From Methylorubrum rhodesianum (GTDB lineage Bacteria > Pseudomonadota > Alphaproteobacteria > Rhizobiales > Beijerinckiaceae), in assembly GCF_014199985.1 (NCBI RefSeq), contig NZ_JACHOS010000005.1:62001-126000 (forward strand): a DNA stretch of 64,000 bases, in the 5' to 3' direction. Below, one piece after another: positions 10,178-19,992 of this stretch. Made by a program: the position numbers and the translations under genes. The notes below the pieces were generated by a model. That model was not told the origin of the DNA and searched no databases. It was given only the letters and a program-made list of their open reading frames with translations. How positions within the stretch are numbered: the first letter of the stretch is position 1; the number at the start of each line of letters is the position of its first letter.

Positions 10178-10627
10178 ATGACACCAGCCGGGCACCTTGC
10201 TCTGAACGGGTTCCTCGGTGGCCTCGCGCTTCTTCTCGCGGCCAGCGCTCCGGCCTCGGCACAGCCGCGCTGGGTCGCCGGCACCTACATCTACGCCGAC
10301 CTCTGCACCATGGCAGGGGACGGCGCGCAGACCGGCCGGCGCATCACCCTCAAGCGCTGGCCCGGGGGCGACAACCTCGTCTACGAGGGCGCCGGCTTGC
10401 CCGCGCCGATCGAGGCGGCGGTGACGATCGACGACACCACCAAGGCCCTGGCCTTCCAGGTCGAGACGCGCGGCGGCCCCGTCAGCTTCCGCGGCACCGC
10501 CGGCCCTGACGCGCTGGTCGGCACTCTGGACGGCGCCGACGGAGCGCAGCCGCTGCGCTTGAAGCGCGTGCTGCGCCCGCGCGCGCAGGAGACCTGCCCC
10601 GGCGAGATCACCGGCTCGATCAACTGA
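10178..10627 (+). CDS. Small exported protein of unknown function
   Basis: 149 residues. The start ATG at 10178 has a perfect AGGAGG ten bases upstream. A Sec signal peptide covers about residues 1-28, ending in ASAQ. The mature part (about 120 residues) is probably all beta, with a regular pattern of strands and turns (KRWPGGDNLVYEG, VSFRGTAGPDALVGTL), and carries two Cys (in ADLCTMAG and ETCPGEI) that could form a disulfide. I do not recognise a named family. A GGAAC-N18-TT motif upstream suggests control by the general stress sigma factor. Confidence 0.72.
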   Translation: MTPAGHLALNGFLGGLALLLAASAPASAQPRWVAGTYIYADLCTMAGDGAQTGRRITLKRWPGGDNLVYEGAGLPAPIEAAVTIDDTTKALAFQVETRGGPVSFRGTAGPDALVGTLDGADGAQPLRLKRVLRPRAQETCPGEITGSIN

Positions 10628-10725
10628 GCCGTCGCCGCCTGCTCGCGCCCGACTTTCTCGCTTGCCATTGACGCCGACGGCTGCCGGCGCGAGTGAGGCG
10701 CGGGGGTCGAGACGAGGCAACGAGC

Positions 10726-11805
10726 ATGGGCGAGACGAAGCGCAGCTACCGGATCGCGGTGATCCCCGGCGACGGCATCGGCAAGGAAGTGGTGCCCGAG
10801 GGCGTGCGGGTGCTGGAGCGGGCCGCCGCCCGCCACGGCTTCGAGATCGTCCAGGACTGGTTCGATTTCGCCTCTTGCGACTACTACGAGGCGCACGGGC
10901 GGATGATGCCCGAGGATTGGAAGGAGCGCGTCGGCACCCATGACGCGATCTTCTTCGGTGCCGTCGGCATGCCCGATCGCGTGCCCGACCATATCTCGCT
11001 CTGGGGATCGCTGATCCAGTTCCGGCGCGAGTTCGACCAGTACGTCAACCTGCGCCCGGTGCGGCTGATGCCGGGCGTCCCCAGTCCGCTCGCCGGCCGC
11101 AACCCCGGCGACATCGATTTCTGGGTGGTCCGCGAGAACACCGAGGGCGAGTATTCGAACGCGGGCGGGCGGATGTTTCCGGGCACGGAGCGCGAGTTCG
11201 CGGTGCAGGAATCGGTCTTCACCCGCTTCGGTGTCGACCGCGTGCTGAAATTCGCCTTCGAGCTGGCGCAGAGCCGCCCGAAGAAGCACCTGACCTCGGC
11301 GACCAAGTCGAACGGCATCTCGATCACCATGCCGTACTGGGACGAGCGGGTGCGGGCCGTGGCGCAAGACTACCCCGATATCCGCTGGGACCAGTACCAC
11401 ATCGACATCCTGACCGCGCATTTCGTGCTGAACCCGGACCGCTTCGACGTGGTGGTGGCCTCGAACCTTTTCGGCGACATCCTCTCCGATCTCGGGCCAG
11501 CCTGTACCGGCACCATCGGCATCGCCCCCTCCGGCAATATCAACCCGGAGCGACGCTTCCCGTCGGTGTTCGAGCCGGTGCACGGCTCGGCCCCGGACAT
11601 CGCCGGCGCCGGGATCGCCAACCCGATCGGCCAGATCTGGTCGGGGGCGATGATGCTGGAGCATCTCGGCGAGCGCGAAGCCGCGGCCGAGATCGTCGCC
11701 GGCATCGAGCGGGTGCTCTCCGAGCAGGCGCTGCGCACCCGGGACCTCGGCGGTACCGCCGGCACGCAGGCCTGCGGCCGCGCGGTCGAGCAGGCGCTGG
11801 GCTGA
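10726..11805 (+). CDS. Tartrate/isopropylmalate dehydrogenase-family enzyme (TtuC-like)
   Basis: 359 residues from the ATG at 10726. It belongs to the NAD-dependent beta-hydroxyacid oxidative decarboxylase family (isocitrate, isopropylmalate, tartrate, D-malate). Visible elements are the N-terminal IPGDGIGKEV, RENTEGEYSN (136-145), the divalent metal signature NLFGDILSD (247-255) and EPVHGSAPDIAG (283-294). LWGSLIQFRREFDQYVNLRP (92-111) fits the tartrate/D-malate branch better than LeuB. The next gene, 13 bases downstream, encodes a beta-keto acid cleavage enzyme, so this dehydrogenase may make the keto acid it uses. D-malate or tartrate remains the default substrate guess. Confidence 0.85.
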   Translation: MGETKRSYRIAVIPGDGIGKEVVPEGVRVLERAAARHGFEIVQDWFDFASCDYYEAHGRMMPEDWKERVGTHDAIFFGAVGMPDRVPDHISLWGSLIQFRREFDQYVNLRPVRLMPGVPSPLAGRNPGDIDFWVVRENTEGEYSNAGGRMFPGTEREFAVQESVFTRFGVDRVLKFAFELAQSRPKKHLTSATKSNGISITMPYWDERVRAVAQDYPDIRWDQYHIDILTAHFVLNPDRFDVVVASNLFGDILSDLGPACTGTIGIAPSGNINPERRFPSVFEPVHGSAPDIAGAGIANPIGQIWSGAMMLEHLGEREAAAEIVAGIERVLSEQALRTRDLGGTAGTQACGRAVEQALG

Positions 11806-11818
11806 AGGGTCGGCAGCG

Positions 11819-12643
11819 ATGAGACCCGTCGTCGTCACCGTGGCGATCACCGGCTCGGTCGCGCGCAAGGCCGACAACCCGACCGTACCGATCACGCCGG
11901 CCGAGCAGATCGAATCGACCCAGGCCGCCTACGAGGCCGGCGCGGCGCTGGCGCACATCCACGTGCGCGGGGACGACGAGAGCCCGTCGCTCGATCCGGA
12001 GCGCTTCGGGCGGGTGCAGGAGGGCATCCGCCGGCATTGCCCGGACATGATCGTGCAGTTCTCGACCAGCGGCGCCGGTCCCGATCCGGCCGAGCGGGGC
12101 GCCTGCCTGATCCATCGGCCCGACATGGCCTCGCTGACGACCGGATCGGTCAATTTCGGCGATGCGGTCTACGAGAACCCGGCGGCGTCGTACACGAGCC
12201 TCGCCAGCCGGATGCGGGAGGAGGGGGTTTCCCCCGAGATCGAGGTGTTTGACCTCACCCACCTCCACAACGCCCGCCGCCTCGTGGACGAGGGGGTCAT
12301 CGGCGCGTCGCCGCACGTGCAGTTCGTGATGGGCATCCGCAACGCGCTGCCGCCGGAACCGCACCTCCTCGACCTCCTGCTCGCCGAGACCCGGCGCCTG
12401 TTGCCGGGCGCCACCTGGGGCGCCTTCGGCATCGGCCGCTTCCAGAGCCCGGTGATGGGCTGGGCGCTGGCACGGGGCGCGCAGGGCGTGCGCACCGGCC
12501 TCGAGGACAATGTCCGCCTCTCCAGGGAGCGGCTCGCCGACGGCAACGCCGGGCTCGTCCGGCTGGCCGCCGCGATCTGCGCCGAGCACGGCGCCCGCCC
12601 GGCGACGCCCGCCGAGGCGCGCGCGATGCTGCGCCTCGGCTGA
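11819..12643 (+). CDS. Beta-keto acid cleavage enzyme (BKACE/Kce family)
   Basis: 274 residues. Family members use Zn to split a beta-keto acid with acetyl-CoA, giving acetoacetate plus a shortened acyl-CoA; Kce of lysine fermentation is the founding member. The Zn ligands H46 and H48 are in AALAHIHVR and the third, E229, is in GVRTGLED, within one residue of their positions in Kce. FSTSGAG (81-87) forms part of the substrate pocket. The gene is 13 bases behind the tartrate-dehydrogenase-type gene and must be in the same operon. The specific substrate cannot be read from the sequence; lysine fermentation genes are absent. Confidence 0.88.
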   Translation: MRPVVVTVAITGSVARKADNPTVPITPAEQIESTQAAYEAGAALAHIHVRGDDESPSLDPERFGRVQEGIRRHCPDMIVQFSTSGAGPDPAERGACLIHRPDMASLTTGSVNFGDAVYENPAASYTSLASRMREEGVSPEIEVFDLTHLHNARRLVDEGVIGASPHVQFVMGIRNALPPEPHLLDLLLAETRRLLPGATWGAFGIGRFQSPVMGWALARGAQGVRTGLEDNVRLSRERLADGNAGLVRLAAAICAEHGARPATPAEARAMLRLG

Positions 12644-12650
12644 ACGGCGA

Positions 12651-14003
12651 TCAGGCGAGGGCGGGGCGCGTCTTGCGCCCCAGAGCCTCCTCCACGGTCC
12701 CGTCGCCGTCGAGATAGCCGTGGCGCTTCGGATTCGGCATCAGCAGCGAGGCGACGAACGCGACGGCGAGCATCACGGCGACGTACCAGAAGAAGCTGCT
12801 CTCCGTGCCCGCCTGCTTGAGCCAGAGCGCGATCGCCTCGGCCGTGCCGCCGAACACCGAATTGGCGATGGCGTAGGACAGGCCGACGCCCAGTGCGCGC
12901 ACCTGCGTCGGGAACAGCTCCGCTTTCACGATGCCGCTGATGCCGGTGTAGAAGCTGATGATGACGAGCCCGATCATGATCAGGGCGAAGGACAGGATCG
13001 GGCTGGTGCTGGCGCCGATCGCCGTCATCAGCGGGACGATCATCAGCATGCCGAGCCCGCTGAACACGATCATGCTCGTCTTCCGGCCGATCCGATCCGA
13101 GAGCCAGCCGAAGAAGGGCTGGATCACCATGTAGACGAACAGGGCTGCCGTCGTGATCTGCGAGGCCGTTACCTTGTCCATGTGGGCGGTGTTGAACAGG
13201 TATTTCGGCATGTAGGTCGTCAGCGTGTAGAACGCCAACGACCCGCCGGCCGTGTAGGCGAACACCACGGCGAAGGCGCGCCAGTGCTTGAACAGCCCGG
13301 CGAAAGTGCCCGACTCCTTTGAATCCCTGTTCTCCTCGCTCATCGTCTCGGAGAGCGACCGGCGCAGGAACAGGGCGACCACCGCGGCCCCCGCGCCAAT
13401 GACGAAGGGGATGCGCCAGCCCCAGGCGGTGAGTTGCTCCGCCGTGAGCAGGCCCTGGAGCACGACGAGCACCAGCGAGGCCAGCAACTGGCCGCCGATC
13501 AGGGTGACATATTGGAACGAGGCGTAGAAGCCGCGCTGCCCCTTGGCGGCGACCTCGCTCATGTAGGTCGCGCTGGTGCCGTACTCGCCGCCCACCGACA
13601 GGCCCTGCACCATGCGGGCGAGGACGAGGAGCACCGGCGCGAGAGGACCGACGGTGGCGTAGGTCGGCAGCAGGGCGATGGCGAGCGAACCGCCGCACAT
13701 CATCAGCACCGAGATCATCAGCGAGGTCTTGCGGCCGAGCCGGTCGGCGATACGCCCGAACAGCCAGCCGCCGATGGGCCGCATGAAGAAGCCCACCGCG
13801 AAGACCGCCGCCGACTTGAGAAGTTGCCCGGTGCTGTCGCCCTCGGGGAAGAAGACCGGGGCGAAGTAGAGCGCGAAGAAGGCGTAGCAGTAGAAGTCGT
13901 ACCACTCGACGAGATTGCCCGACGAGGATCCGACGATCGCCATGATGCGGCGGCGGCGGTCGGCACCGTCATCCGGGGCCGCCGTGGCGGTGAGGCTCTG
14001 CAT
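12651..14003 (-). CDS. MHS-family (MFS) proton symporter for organic acids or osmolytes
   Basis: 450 residues. I chose the ATG at 14003 because AGGAA lies 9 bases before it; the frame stays open further upstream without family similarity. Twelve membrane segments can be drawn. The MFS signature between TM2 and TM3 reads [10 protein letters not shown], with a repeat [10 protein letters not shown] between TM8 and TM9. The first helix motif [13 protein letters not shown] is typical of the metabolite:H+ symporter group (KgtP, ProP, citrate and dicarboxylate carriers). It converges on the dehydrogenase/cleavage-enzyme operon with only 7 bases between stops, so it may import that pathway's substrate. 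The substrate is not determined. Confidence 0.9.
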   Translation of the reverse strand: MQSLTATAAPDDGADRRRRIMAIVGSSSGNLVEWYDFYCYAFFALYFAPVFFPEGDSTGQLLKSAAVFAVGFFMRPIGGWLFGRIADRLGRKTSLMISVLMMCGGSLAIALLPTYATVGPLAPVLLVLARMVQGLSVGGEYGTSATYMSEVAAKGQRGFYASFQYVTLIGGQLLASLVLVVLQGLLTAEQLTAWGWRIPFVIGAGAAVVALFLRRSLSETMSEENRDSKESGTFAGLFKHWRAFAVVFAYTAGGSLAFYTLTTYMPKYLFNTAHMDKVTASQITTAALFVYMVIQPFFGWLSDRIGRKTSMIVFSGLGMLMIVPLMTAIGASTSPILSFALIMIGLVIISFYTGISGIVKAELFPTQVRALGVGLSYAIANSVFGGTAEAIALWLKQAGTESSFFWYVAVMLAVAFVASLLMPNPKRHGYLDGDGTVEEALGRKTRPALA

Positions 14004-14459
14004 GCGTCGTTCCTGGTCGGCGGCTTCGCGGCGGCCGCGAGCCAATCCGAGCTGTAACTAATTGAGACCGGCGCCCCGCCGACGCGGCACGCGCGCGCTC
14101 GGTGACAGATGTCGTCGAACGTTGCACCCGAGCGCGTCGCACGCCCCGAAGCCGGTTGGGCCACGTGTGAGGCGTCGTGACCATCGGCGCAGAGCGACCG
14201 CCGGACCCAGTCGTGCTGGGGCGTCGGCGAGGATCGAGTCGCCGACAAACAATCCGTGAGACAATGGGGCGACTTCGAGAACAACAAAAGGCCGACTTAC
14301 CGACAGGCAACCAGTCTCGACCGAGGCCATTCATGCATCGCCACGCTCATCTTGCGTAACAGCGGCCTGCGCGCCTTTTCGGAACAGTTTTCTGACGTCC
14401 GCCGTTGCGAGCGGGTTCTCGGCACCGCGTCGGCTGCCGGCAGAAGACAGGGATGGAAC
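14004..14459. other. Divergent intergenic region between permease and glycine-rich protein genes
   Basis: 456 bases without a credible gene. Short open frames on both strands show no family similarity. It must contain the promoters for both flanking genes. On the plus strand an EcfG-type motif is seen at 14381-14406 (listed separately). Nothing else was recognised. Confidence 0.55.
14381..14406 (+). promoter_or_regulatory. Possible EcfG (general stress) promoter
   Basis: GGAAC (14381-14385), 17 bases, CGTT (14403-14406). This is an exact match to the alphaproteobacterial EcfG consensus GGAAC-N16/17-CGTT. It lies 53 bases before the start codon of the DUF1236 gene at 14460. It is the best of the four such motifs in the window. 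Confidence 0.55.
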
Positions 14460-15251
14460 ATGACCAAGTTCTTTCGCAGCACGGCGACGGCCGCGATTCT
14501 TGTGCTCGGCGCGGCGACGGCCCTCGCTCAGGGGGGCGGTGCCGGAGGGGGCGCGGCCGGGGGAGCCGGCGGCGGCGCAGGCGGCGGTGCCGGAATGGGA
14601 GCGGGCGGAGCCGGCGGTGCGGGCGGAGCCGGTGGCGGTGCGGGAGGAGGAGCGGGCGGCGGAGCCGCGAGTGGGGCCCGCGGGGGTGCCGGTGACGGGG
14701 GTGGGGCCGGTGGTGTCCGCGGCGGCGAGGCCGGCGGCGCGCGCGGCGGCGAGCCGGGAGACGCCCGCGGCGGCCGGGAGGGAGGCCCCGCCCGCGCCGG
14801 AGAGCCGGGTGAGCGCGGAGCCCGCGACACAGGCCGGGACGGTGCGGGCGAGCGCGACGGCCGGGGTGGCCGCGATGCGGCCGGCGAGCGCGGCGGCCGC
14901 GACACGGGCCGCGACGGAGCGGCTGAGCGCGGGGCCCGCGACGGAGCCGGCGAGCGGGGCAGTCGCGGCGCTGCCACCGAGGCGCGCGGTGCCTCGAAAA
15001 GCCTGAGCTCGACTCAGCGCACCGAGTTCCGCCAGTCGATCACCCGCTCCAACGTCCGGGCGGTCACCAACGTGAACTTCGCGGTTCGCGTCGGCACGGC
15101 GATCCCGCGCTCGGTTTCCCTGCACCCGCTGCCCCCGGCGATCATCTCGCTGGTGCCGGCCTATCGCGGTCTGCAATTCATCCTGGTCGGAGACGACATC
15201 GTCATCATCGATCCCGACACCTACGAGATCGTGGACGTAATTCCGGCCTGA
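14460..15251 (+). CDS. Exported glycine-rich protein with C-terminal DUF1236 domain
   Basis: 263 residues. A signal peptide covers about residues 1-22 (ending ALAQG). Residues 23-100 are almost only Gly and Ala (runs such as GGAGGAGGGAGGGAG). Residues 100-180 are Gly/Arg/Asp/Glu with imperfect repeats of the type GERGxRDxGRDG. The last 70 residues are an ordinary folded DUF1236 domain: RVGTAIPRSVSLHPLP, then YRGLQFILVGDDIVIIDP and a VDVIPA end. DUF1236 is common in alphaproteobacterial envelope proteins without known function. The repeats suggest an extended, charged linker between anchor and domain. An EcfG-type promoter lies upstream and a strong hairpin downstream. Confidence 0.82.
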   Translation: MTKFFRSTATAAILVLGAATALAQGGGAGGGAAGGAGGGAGGGAGMGAGGAGGAGGAGGGAGGGAGGGAASGARGGAGDGGGAGGVRGGEAGGARGGEPGDARGGREGGPARAGEPGERGARDTGRDGAGERDGRGGRDAAGERGGRDTGRDGAAERGARDGAGERGSRGAATEARGASKSLSSTQRTEFRQSITRSNVRAVTNVNFAVRVGTAIPRSVSLHPLPPAIISLVPAYRGLQFILVGDDIVIIDPDTYEIVDVIPA

Positions 15252-15273
15252 TCCGGATCGGCAACGACGCAAC

Positions 15274-15307
15274 GAGGGGCGGCGGCGCACCGGCGCCGCT
15301 GCCCCTC
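15274..15307 (+). terminator. Strong GC-rich hairpin after the glycine-rich gene
   Basis: GAGGGGCGGCGGCGC pairs with GCGCCGCTGCCCCTC over 15 base pairs with one G-U, loop ACCG. It starts 23 bases after the stop codon. There is no T-run, so it is either a Rho-assisted terminator or an RNA-stabilising structure. Confidence 0.5.
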
Positions 15308-15329
15308 GCATGTTCGGGCTCGTCTTGCG

Positions 15330-15344
15330 GAACAGGAGAGGAAC
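15330..15344. promoter_or_regulatory. LexA-binding SOS box
   Basis: GAAC (15330-15333), AGGAGAG, GAAC (15341-15344). The direct repeat GAAC-N7-GAAC is the known alphaproteobacterial SOS box. It lies 72 bases before the lexA start codon, so LexA very probably represses its own gene here. Confidence 0.8.
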
Positions 15345-15416
15345 GTCTAGGCTGTTCGCGCTTTGTTTTCCACGATTCTGCGGCGCCCCCGGCCCGCGGT
15401 CGACAGCAGGTGCCGC

Positions 15417-16142
15417 ATGCTGACCCGCAAGCAACTCGAACTGCTCCAGTTCATCCAGCAGAGGATGCAGGAGAGCGGTGTGCCGCCTTCCTTCGACGAA
15501 ATGAAGGACGCGCTCGATCTCAAGTCCAAATCCGGCATCCATCGCCTGATCATGGCGCTGGAGGAGCGCGGCTTCCTGCGCCGCTTGCCGAACCGGGCCC
15601 GGGCGATCGAGATCCTGCGCATGCCGGACCTGACGGCCGCGAAGCCCACCCCGGGCTCCGAGCCGCGCCGCTTCACCCCGAGCGTGGTCGAGGGGGGCCT
15701 CTCGGGTAAGCCGCCCGCGCCGAAGCCGGCGATGCTGCAGGCTCATGACGGCAACGGCCAGTCGGTGATGGTGCCGGTGATGGGCCGGATCGCCGCCGGT
15801 ACGCCGATCTCGGCGATCGAGAGCCAGAGTCATTCGATCTCGATGTCGCCCGACTTCCTTTCGGGCGGCGAGCACTACGCGCTGGAAGTGCGCGGCGACT
15901 CGATGATCGAGGCCGGCATCCTCGACGGTGATCTCGTGGTGATCCACAAGCAGGACACCGCCAATAACGGCGACATCATCGTGGCGCTCATCGACGACGA
16001 GGAGGCGACCCTCAAGCGCCTCCGCCGCCGCGGCTCCTCGATCGCCCTCGAGGCGGCCAACCCGTCCTACGAGACCCGCGTGCTCGGTCCCGACCGGGTT
16101 CGCATTCAGGGCAAACTCGTCAGCCTCGTGCGCCGCTACTGA
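15417..16142 (+). CDS. lexA: LexA repressor
   Basis: 241 residues. It represses DNA-repair genes until RecA filaments trigger its self-cleavage. The N-terminal winged helix is at 1-65 ([20 protein letters not shown]; a second helix [17 protein letters not shown] contacts DNA). The linker (70-115) is longer than in E. coli, as usual in alphaproteobacteria. The cleavage site is A127-G128 in GRIAAGTP, and the catalytic pair is S162 (GDSM) and K200 (ATLK). The start at 15417 gives the canonical MLTRKQ beginning. An SOS box lies upstream, and the 3' end overlaps convergent comEC by 7 bases. Confidence 0.96.
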   Translation: MLTRKQLELLQFIQQRMQESGVPPSFDEMKDALDLKSKSGIHRLIMALEERGFLRRLPNRARAIEILRMPDLTAAKPTPGSEPRRFTPSVVEGGLSGKPPAPKPAMLQAHDGNGQSVMVPVMGRIAAGTPISAIESQSHSISMSPDFLSGGEHYALEVRGDSMIEAGILDGDLVVIHKQDTANNGDIIVALIDDEEATLKRLRRRGSSIALEAANPSYETRVLGPDRVRIQGKLVSLVRRY

Positions 16143-18394
16143 GGGCTTTCGGAGGGCGGCGGGTCCGGTGGATCCGCCGCGCTCGGATCACCCGATGCCG
16201 GCGGCTCGCTCCGGGCGGCCGGTGTCGCCGTGTCGATCGCCTTCGGCTGCCAGGGCCTCGGCTGACCGGCCCCGCGCGCGGTAGCGAGTTCCGGTCCCGC
16301 CGCTCCGAGGCGGATCGCTGTGGCGCCCTGCACGGCCAGGACGGTGCGATCGGCGATCAGCGGTGCGGCGCATCCCGGCGGCGCCCGCAGGCGGGTGATC
16401 AGGATATCGGCCCGGGCGCAGTCCTCGGCAAAGGCGCGCTTATCGGTGACGTGGGCGACCGTGCGGCCATCGACAGCCACGAGGGTGCAGCCGAGACGGT
16501 CGCAGCGCGGTCCGGCTTCTCCGGTAACGACCTCCGGGCGGCGCCCGTCGCCGTCGGCCTTCAGCCACTGTTCCAACACGAAGCCGGGCGGGCGGCCGAG
16601 GACGACGAGGCGTCCGTCCCTACCGCGGACCGCGGCGCCGGCGCCGTCCCGGTCGATGTAGATGTCGTATCGCGTCGGGCTCGCGGCCAGGGCGATGCCG
16701 AGTCCCGCCGGCAGCAGGGCGAGCAGCCGCAGCCGCGAGACCGGCAGAGTCGCGAGGAGCAGGGCGGCCGCGAGCAGCGTCAGGGCGCCCGTCCCGAAGG
16801 CCGGAAGCACCACGTTGGCCTGTCCGAACTCGGCGATCCAGGCGGAGATGTCGAGCATGCCGCGCACGGCGAGCCCCATCAGCCACCAGACCGGACGATC
16901 GAGGGCGAAGGGGTAGGCGAGCATCCCGAGCACCGCCGCGGGCATCACCGCGAGCGAGACGAGGGGAAGGGTCAGGGCATTGCCGACGAGGCCGAAGGGC
17001 TGCACGGTCTGGAAGTGGTAGGTTGCGAAGGGCGCGGTGGCGATCTGCGCCACCAGCGTCGTGGCCAGTGTGCCGACCACCGCCGTCGCCAGCCACGACG
17101 CGGCCCGCGCGATCCGGGAGGGATTGTCGGTTCGGAAGGCGCGCCCGTCGATGAGCGGCGCGCAGGCGATCAGTCCGGCCACCGCCCCGAACGACATCTG
17201 GAAGCTCGGGCCGAGCAGCGCCTCCGGCTCGCGGGCAAGCGCCAGGATCGCGGCGAGCGCAAGATTGCGCATGCTGAGCGCCGGACGGTCGACGAGGATC
17301 GCGCCGAGCATCACCAGCGTCATGATCAGCGCCCGTTCGGCGGCGACATCCCAGCCCGAGAAGCCGCAGTAGGCCGTCACGCCCAGCATCGCCGCGCCGG
17401 CCGCGATCTTCTTGATCGGCCAGGCGAGGGCCAGCATCGGCACCAGCGCGAGCCCGGCCCGAACCAGCCAGAACACCACGCCGGCCGCGAGCACCATGTG
17501 GAGCCCGGAAATCGAGACGACGTGATAGATGCCGGCCGCTCGCAGGATGTCGTTGGTCTCGTTCGAGATCAGTCCCCGCTTTCCCGTGACGAGGGCGGCC
17601 GCGACGGCGCCGGCCTGCCCGCCGATCGCCTCGGTGATCCGGCGGGTGAAGGCGTTTCGGGCCGCGTCGATGCCGGCCGCCAAGCGCAGGGACCAGGAGA
17701 GAGGTTGGGCCGGAGCCCCGACCTCGACCTTGCCCACCAGCGACCCCACCGCTCCGATCCCGCGGAAATATGCATCACGGGCGAAGTCGTAGCCGCCCGG
17801 CCGCACCGCCTCGGGGGGCGGCAGCAGGCGGGCGGTGGCGCGGATCGTGTCGCCCGGCCGCACCGCCTGCGCCGCGCGGTGGGAGACCCTCACCCGTCGC
17901 GGACGCTGCCCCGCGCCAAGGTCGCCGAAGCTCTCGACCCGCACGATCAGCCGCGCACCGCCCTCCCGCTCGTCGAGTCCTTCGACAAGGCCGGAGAGCG
18001 GGCCGATGGTCAGGCGGGTCAGCACCGGCCCCGAGACGGAGGCGACCCTCCACGCGGCAGCGGCGTAGCCGAGGAACAGGGCGGCGAGGGCGAGCATCAG
18101 CGCGAGCGCGATCGGACGCGCCCGCAGGGTCGGCGTGACGACGAGGCAGAGGGCGGCGGCGATCAGCGGAGCAGCGAGGGTGGCTTCTCCGTCGGCTGCC
18201 GTGAAGAAGACCAGGATGCCTGACCCGAAGGCGACGGCGATCCAGGGGAACAGCCGGCGCTGCTCGGCCTCGCGGGCGAGCTCCGCGCCCAGCCCCTCGA
18301 CCGTCGCCCGCCAGAGCTGCGTGGGCGCGGGAACACGGCCGGCGAGGAGGGCTGGAACCGCCCCGCCCACCGCCCTGCCGCCGCCCTGCGCCAT
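16136..18394 (-). CDS. comEC: ComEC/Rec2-family DNA uptake channel protein
   Basis: 752 residues. ComEC forms the inner membrane channel that passes single-stranded DNA during natural transformation. An N-terminal DUF4131-type part with membrane helices and an OB-like segment (about 35-230) is followed by the Competence domain (about 235-530) with many membrane helices and the typical [17 protein letters not shown]. The C-terminal metallo-beta-lactamase-like part is degenerate: I see no HxHxDH motif, so a nuclease role there is unlikely, which I believe is common in alphaproteobacteria. It faces lexA tail to tail with a 7-base overlap. Whether the cell is competent cannot be told from this gene alone. 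Confidence 0.87.
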   Translation of the reverse strand: MAQGGGRAVGGAVPALLAGRVPAPTQLWRATVEGLGAELAREAEQRRLFPWIAVAFGSGILVFFTAADGEATLAAPLIAAALCLVVTPTLRARPIALALMLALAALFLGYAAAAWRVASVSGPVLTRLTIGPLSGLVEGLDEREGGARLIVRVESFGDLGAGQRPRRVRVSHRAAQAVRPGDTIRATARLLPPPEAVRPGGYDFARDAYFRGIGAVGSLVGKVEVGAPAQPLSWSLRLAAGIDAARNAFTRRITEAIGGQAGAVAAALVTGKRGLISNETNDILRAAGIYHVVSISGLHMVLAAGVVFWLVRAGLALVPMLALAWPIKKIAAGAAMLGVTAYCGFSGWDVAAERALIMTLVMLGAILVDRPALSMRNLALAAILALAREPEALLGPSFQMSFGAVAGLIACAPLIDGRAFRTDNPSRIARAASWLATAVVGTLATTLVAQIATAPFATYHFQTVQPFGLVGNALTLPLVSLAVMPAAVLGMLAYPFALDRPVWWLMGLAVRGMLDISAWIAEFGQANVVLPAFGTGALTLLAAALLLATLPVSRLRLLALLPAGLGIALAASPTRYDIYIDRDGAGAAVRGRDGRLVVLGRPPGFVLEQWLKADGDGRRPEVVTGEAGPRCDRLGCTLVAVDGRTVAHVTDKRAFAEDCARADILITRLRAPPGCAAPLIADRTVLAVQGATAIRLGAAGPELATARGAGQPRPWQPKAIDTATPAARSEPPASGDPSAADPPDPPPSESPQ

Positions 18395-18550
18395 GCCCCG
18401 CCACGTCCCGAGACCTGCGATGCCCGCGCGACGGGCAAACGTGACGAATTCTTAACGCATCCGCTCGCTCGTGCTACATGCCCGGCGAGACCGGCCGCGG
18501 CCGCCCTCCCGCCATCCCGCACTTTTTTCGAAGAAGCCTCCCAGCCGCCG

Positions 18551-19975
18551 ATGTCGTCACCGGTCGTCACGCGCTTTGCGCCCTCGCCCACGGGCTTCCT
18601 GCATATCGGGGGAGCGCGCACGGCGCTGTTCAATTGGCTCTACGCCCGCCGCTTCGGCGGCCGGATGCTGCTGCGCATCGAGGACACCGACCGGGAGCGC
18701 TCGACGCAAGCCGCGATCGACGCGATCCTCGACGGAATGCGCTGGCTCGGCCTCGATTGGGACGGCGAGGTGATCTACCAGTTCGCCCGCGCCGAGCGAC
18801 ACCGCGAGGTGGCGGAGAGCCTGCTCGCGTCGGGCAATGCCTATCACTGCTACGCCAGCGCCGAGGAACTGGCGCAGATGCGCGAGACCGCCCGCGCCGA
18901 GGGCCGGGCCCCGCGCTACGACGGCCGCTGGCGTGATCGCGATCCGTCCGAGGCGCCGGCGGGCGTCAAGCCGGTGATCCGCCTGCGCGCGCCCATCGAG
19001 GGCGAGACCGTCGTCGAGGACGCCGTGCAGGGCCGCGTCACCTGGGCGAACCGCGACCTCGACGATCTCGTGCTGCTGCGCTCCGACGGCACCCCGACCT
19101 ACATGCTCGCCGTCGTCGTGGACGATCACGACATGGGCGTCACCCAGGTCATCCGCGGCGACGACCATCTCACCAACGCCGCGCGCCAGAGCCAGCTCTA
19201 CCGGGCGCTCGGCTGGGACGTGCCGGCGATGGCGCACATCCCGCTGATCCACGGGGCGGACGGGGCCAAGTTGTCCAAGCGCCACGGCGCGCTCGGCGTC
19301 GAGGAGTACCGCGACCGCGGCTATCTCCCGGCGGCCCTGCGCAACTACCTCGTCCGACTCGGCTGGAGCCACGGCGACCAGGAAGTCTTTTCCACCGAAG
19401 AAATGATCGCCGCCTTCGACCTGAAGGCAATCGGTCGCTCGGCGGCGCGCTTCGACTTCACGAAGCTAGAGAGCCTCAACGGGCTCTACATCCGCGGCAG
19501 TGACGACGCGGCTCTCGTCGAGGCGATCAACGCGATCCTGCCGGCCCGCGGTCCCGAGCGCGGTCTGCCAACCTCCCTCACGCCGGATCTGCGTGAAAGG
19601 CTCCTGTCGGCGATGCCCGGGCTGAAGGAGCGCGCCAAGACGCTCGTCGAACTCCTCGACAGCGCCTACTACCTCTATGCCCCGCGCCCGCTCGCCCTCG
19701 ACGCCAAGGCGGAGGGCCTGCTCGCCGGCGAGGCACCGGAGCGGCTGCGCGCCCTACTCCCGGCCCTGGAGGCCCTGCCGGAGTGGAGCGCCGCGGCGAC
19801 CGAAGCCGCCGTGCGCGGTTTCGCCGAGAGTCAGGGCGTCAAGCTCGGTCAGGTCGCCCAACCTCTCCGGGCGGCGCTCACGGGCCGCGCCACCTCGCCG
19901 CCGGTCTTCGACGTGATGGCCGTGCTGGGCCGTGATGAGGCGCTGGCCCGCCTGCGGGATCGCCTGCCGGCCTAA
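18551..19975 (+). CDS. gltX: Glutamate--tRNA ligase
   Basis: 474 residues, a normal GluRS size. It attaches glutamate to tRNA-Glu, and in alphaproteobacteria usually also to tRNA-Gln for later amidation. Class I motifs are HIGG at 18-21 ([20 protein letters not shown]) and KLSKR at 240-244. The C-terminal helical anticodon-binding region extends to residue 474. Start: the ATG at 18551 gives the family-typical [14 protein letters not shown] opening. It is followed by gltA on the same strand after 468 bases. Confidence 0.96.
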   Translation: MSSPVVTRFAPSPTGFLHIGGARTALFNWLYARRFGGRMLLRIEDTDRERSTQAAIDAILDGMRWLGLDWDGEVIYQFARAERHREVAESLLASGNAYHCYASAEELAQMRETARAEGRAPRYDGRWRDRDPSEAPAGVKPVIRLRAPIEGETVVEDAVQGRVTWANRDLDDLVLLRSDGTPTYMLAVVVDDHDMGVTQVIRGDDHLTNAARQSQLYRALGWDVPAMAHIPLIHGADGAKLSKRHGALGVEEYRDRGYLPAALRNYLVRLGWSHGDQEVFSTEEMIAAFDLKAIGRSAARFDFTKLESLNGLYIRGSDDAALVEAINAILPARGPERGLPTSLTPDLRERLLSAMPGLKERAKTLVELLDSAYYLYAPRPLALDAKAEGLLAGEAPERLRALLPALEALPEWSAAATEAAVRGFAESQGVKLGQVAQPLRAALTGRATSPPVFDVMAVLGRDEALARLRDRLPA

Positions 19976-19992
19976 TCGTCGGCCGCGCGGCG

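Noticed and set aside
15330..15360. EcfG-type promoter before lexA beginning at the same GGAAC
   Set aside because: The spacing to the next TT does not fit 18-19 bases, and the GAAC-N7-GAAC SOS box explains the sequence better.
14331..15947. Minus-strand frame across the glycine-rich gene and lexA
   Set aside because: It is antisense to a repeat-rich gene, which gives Ala/Pro/Thr-rich shadow repeats; no independent support.
16451..18223. Open frame of about 590 codons on the plus strand across comEC
   Set aside because: It mirrors the codon bias of comEC, its translation is low complexity (Arg/Gly/Gln/Asp), and no ribosome site or domain is seen.
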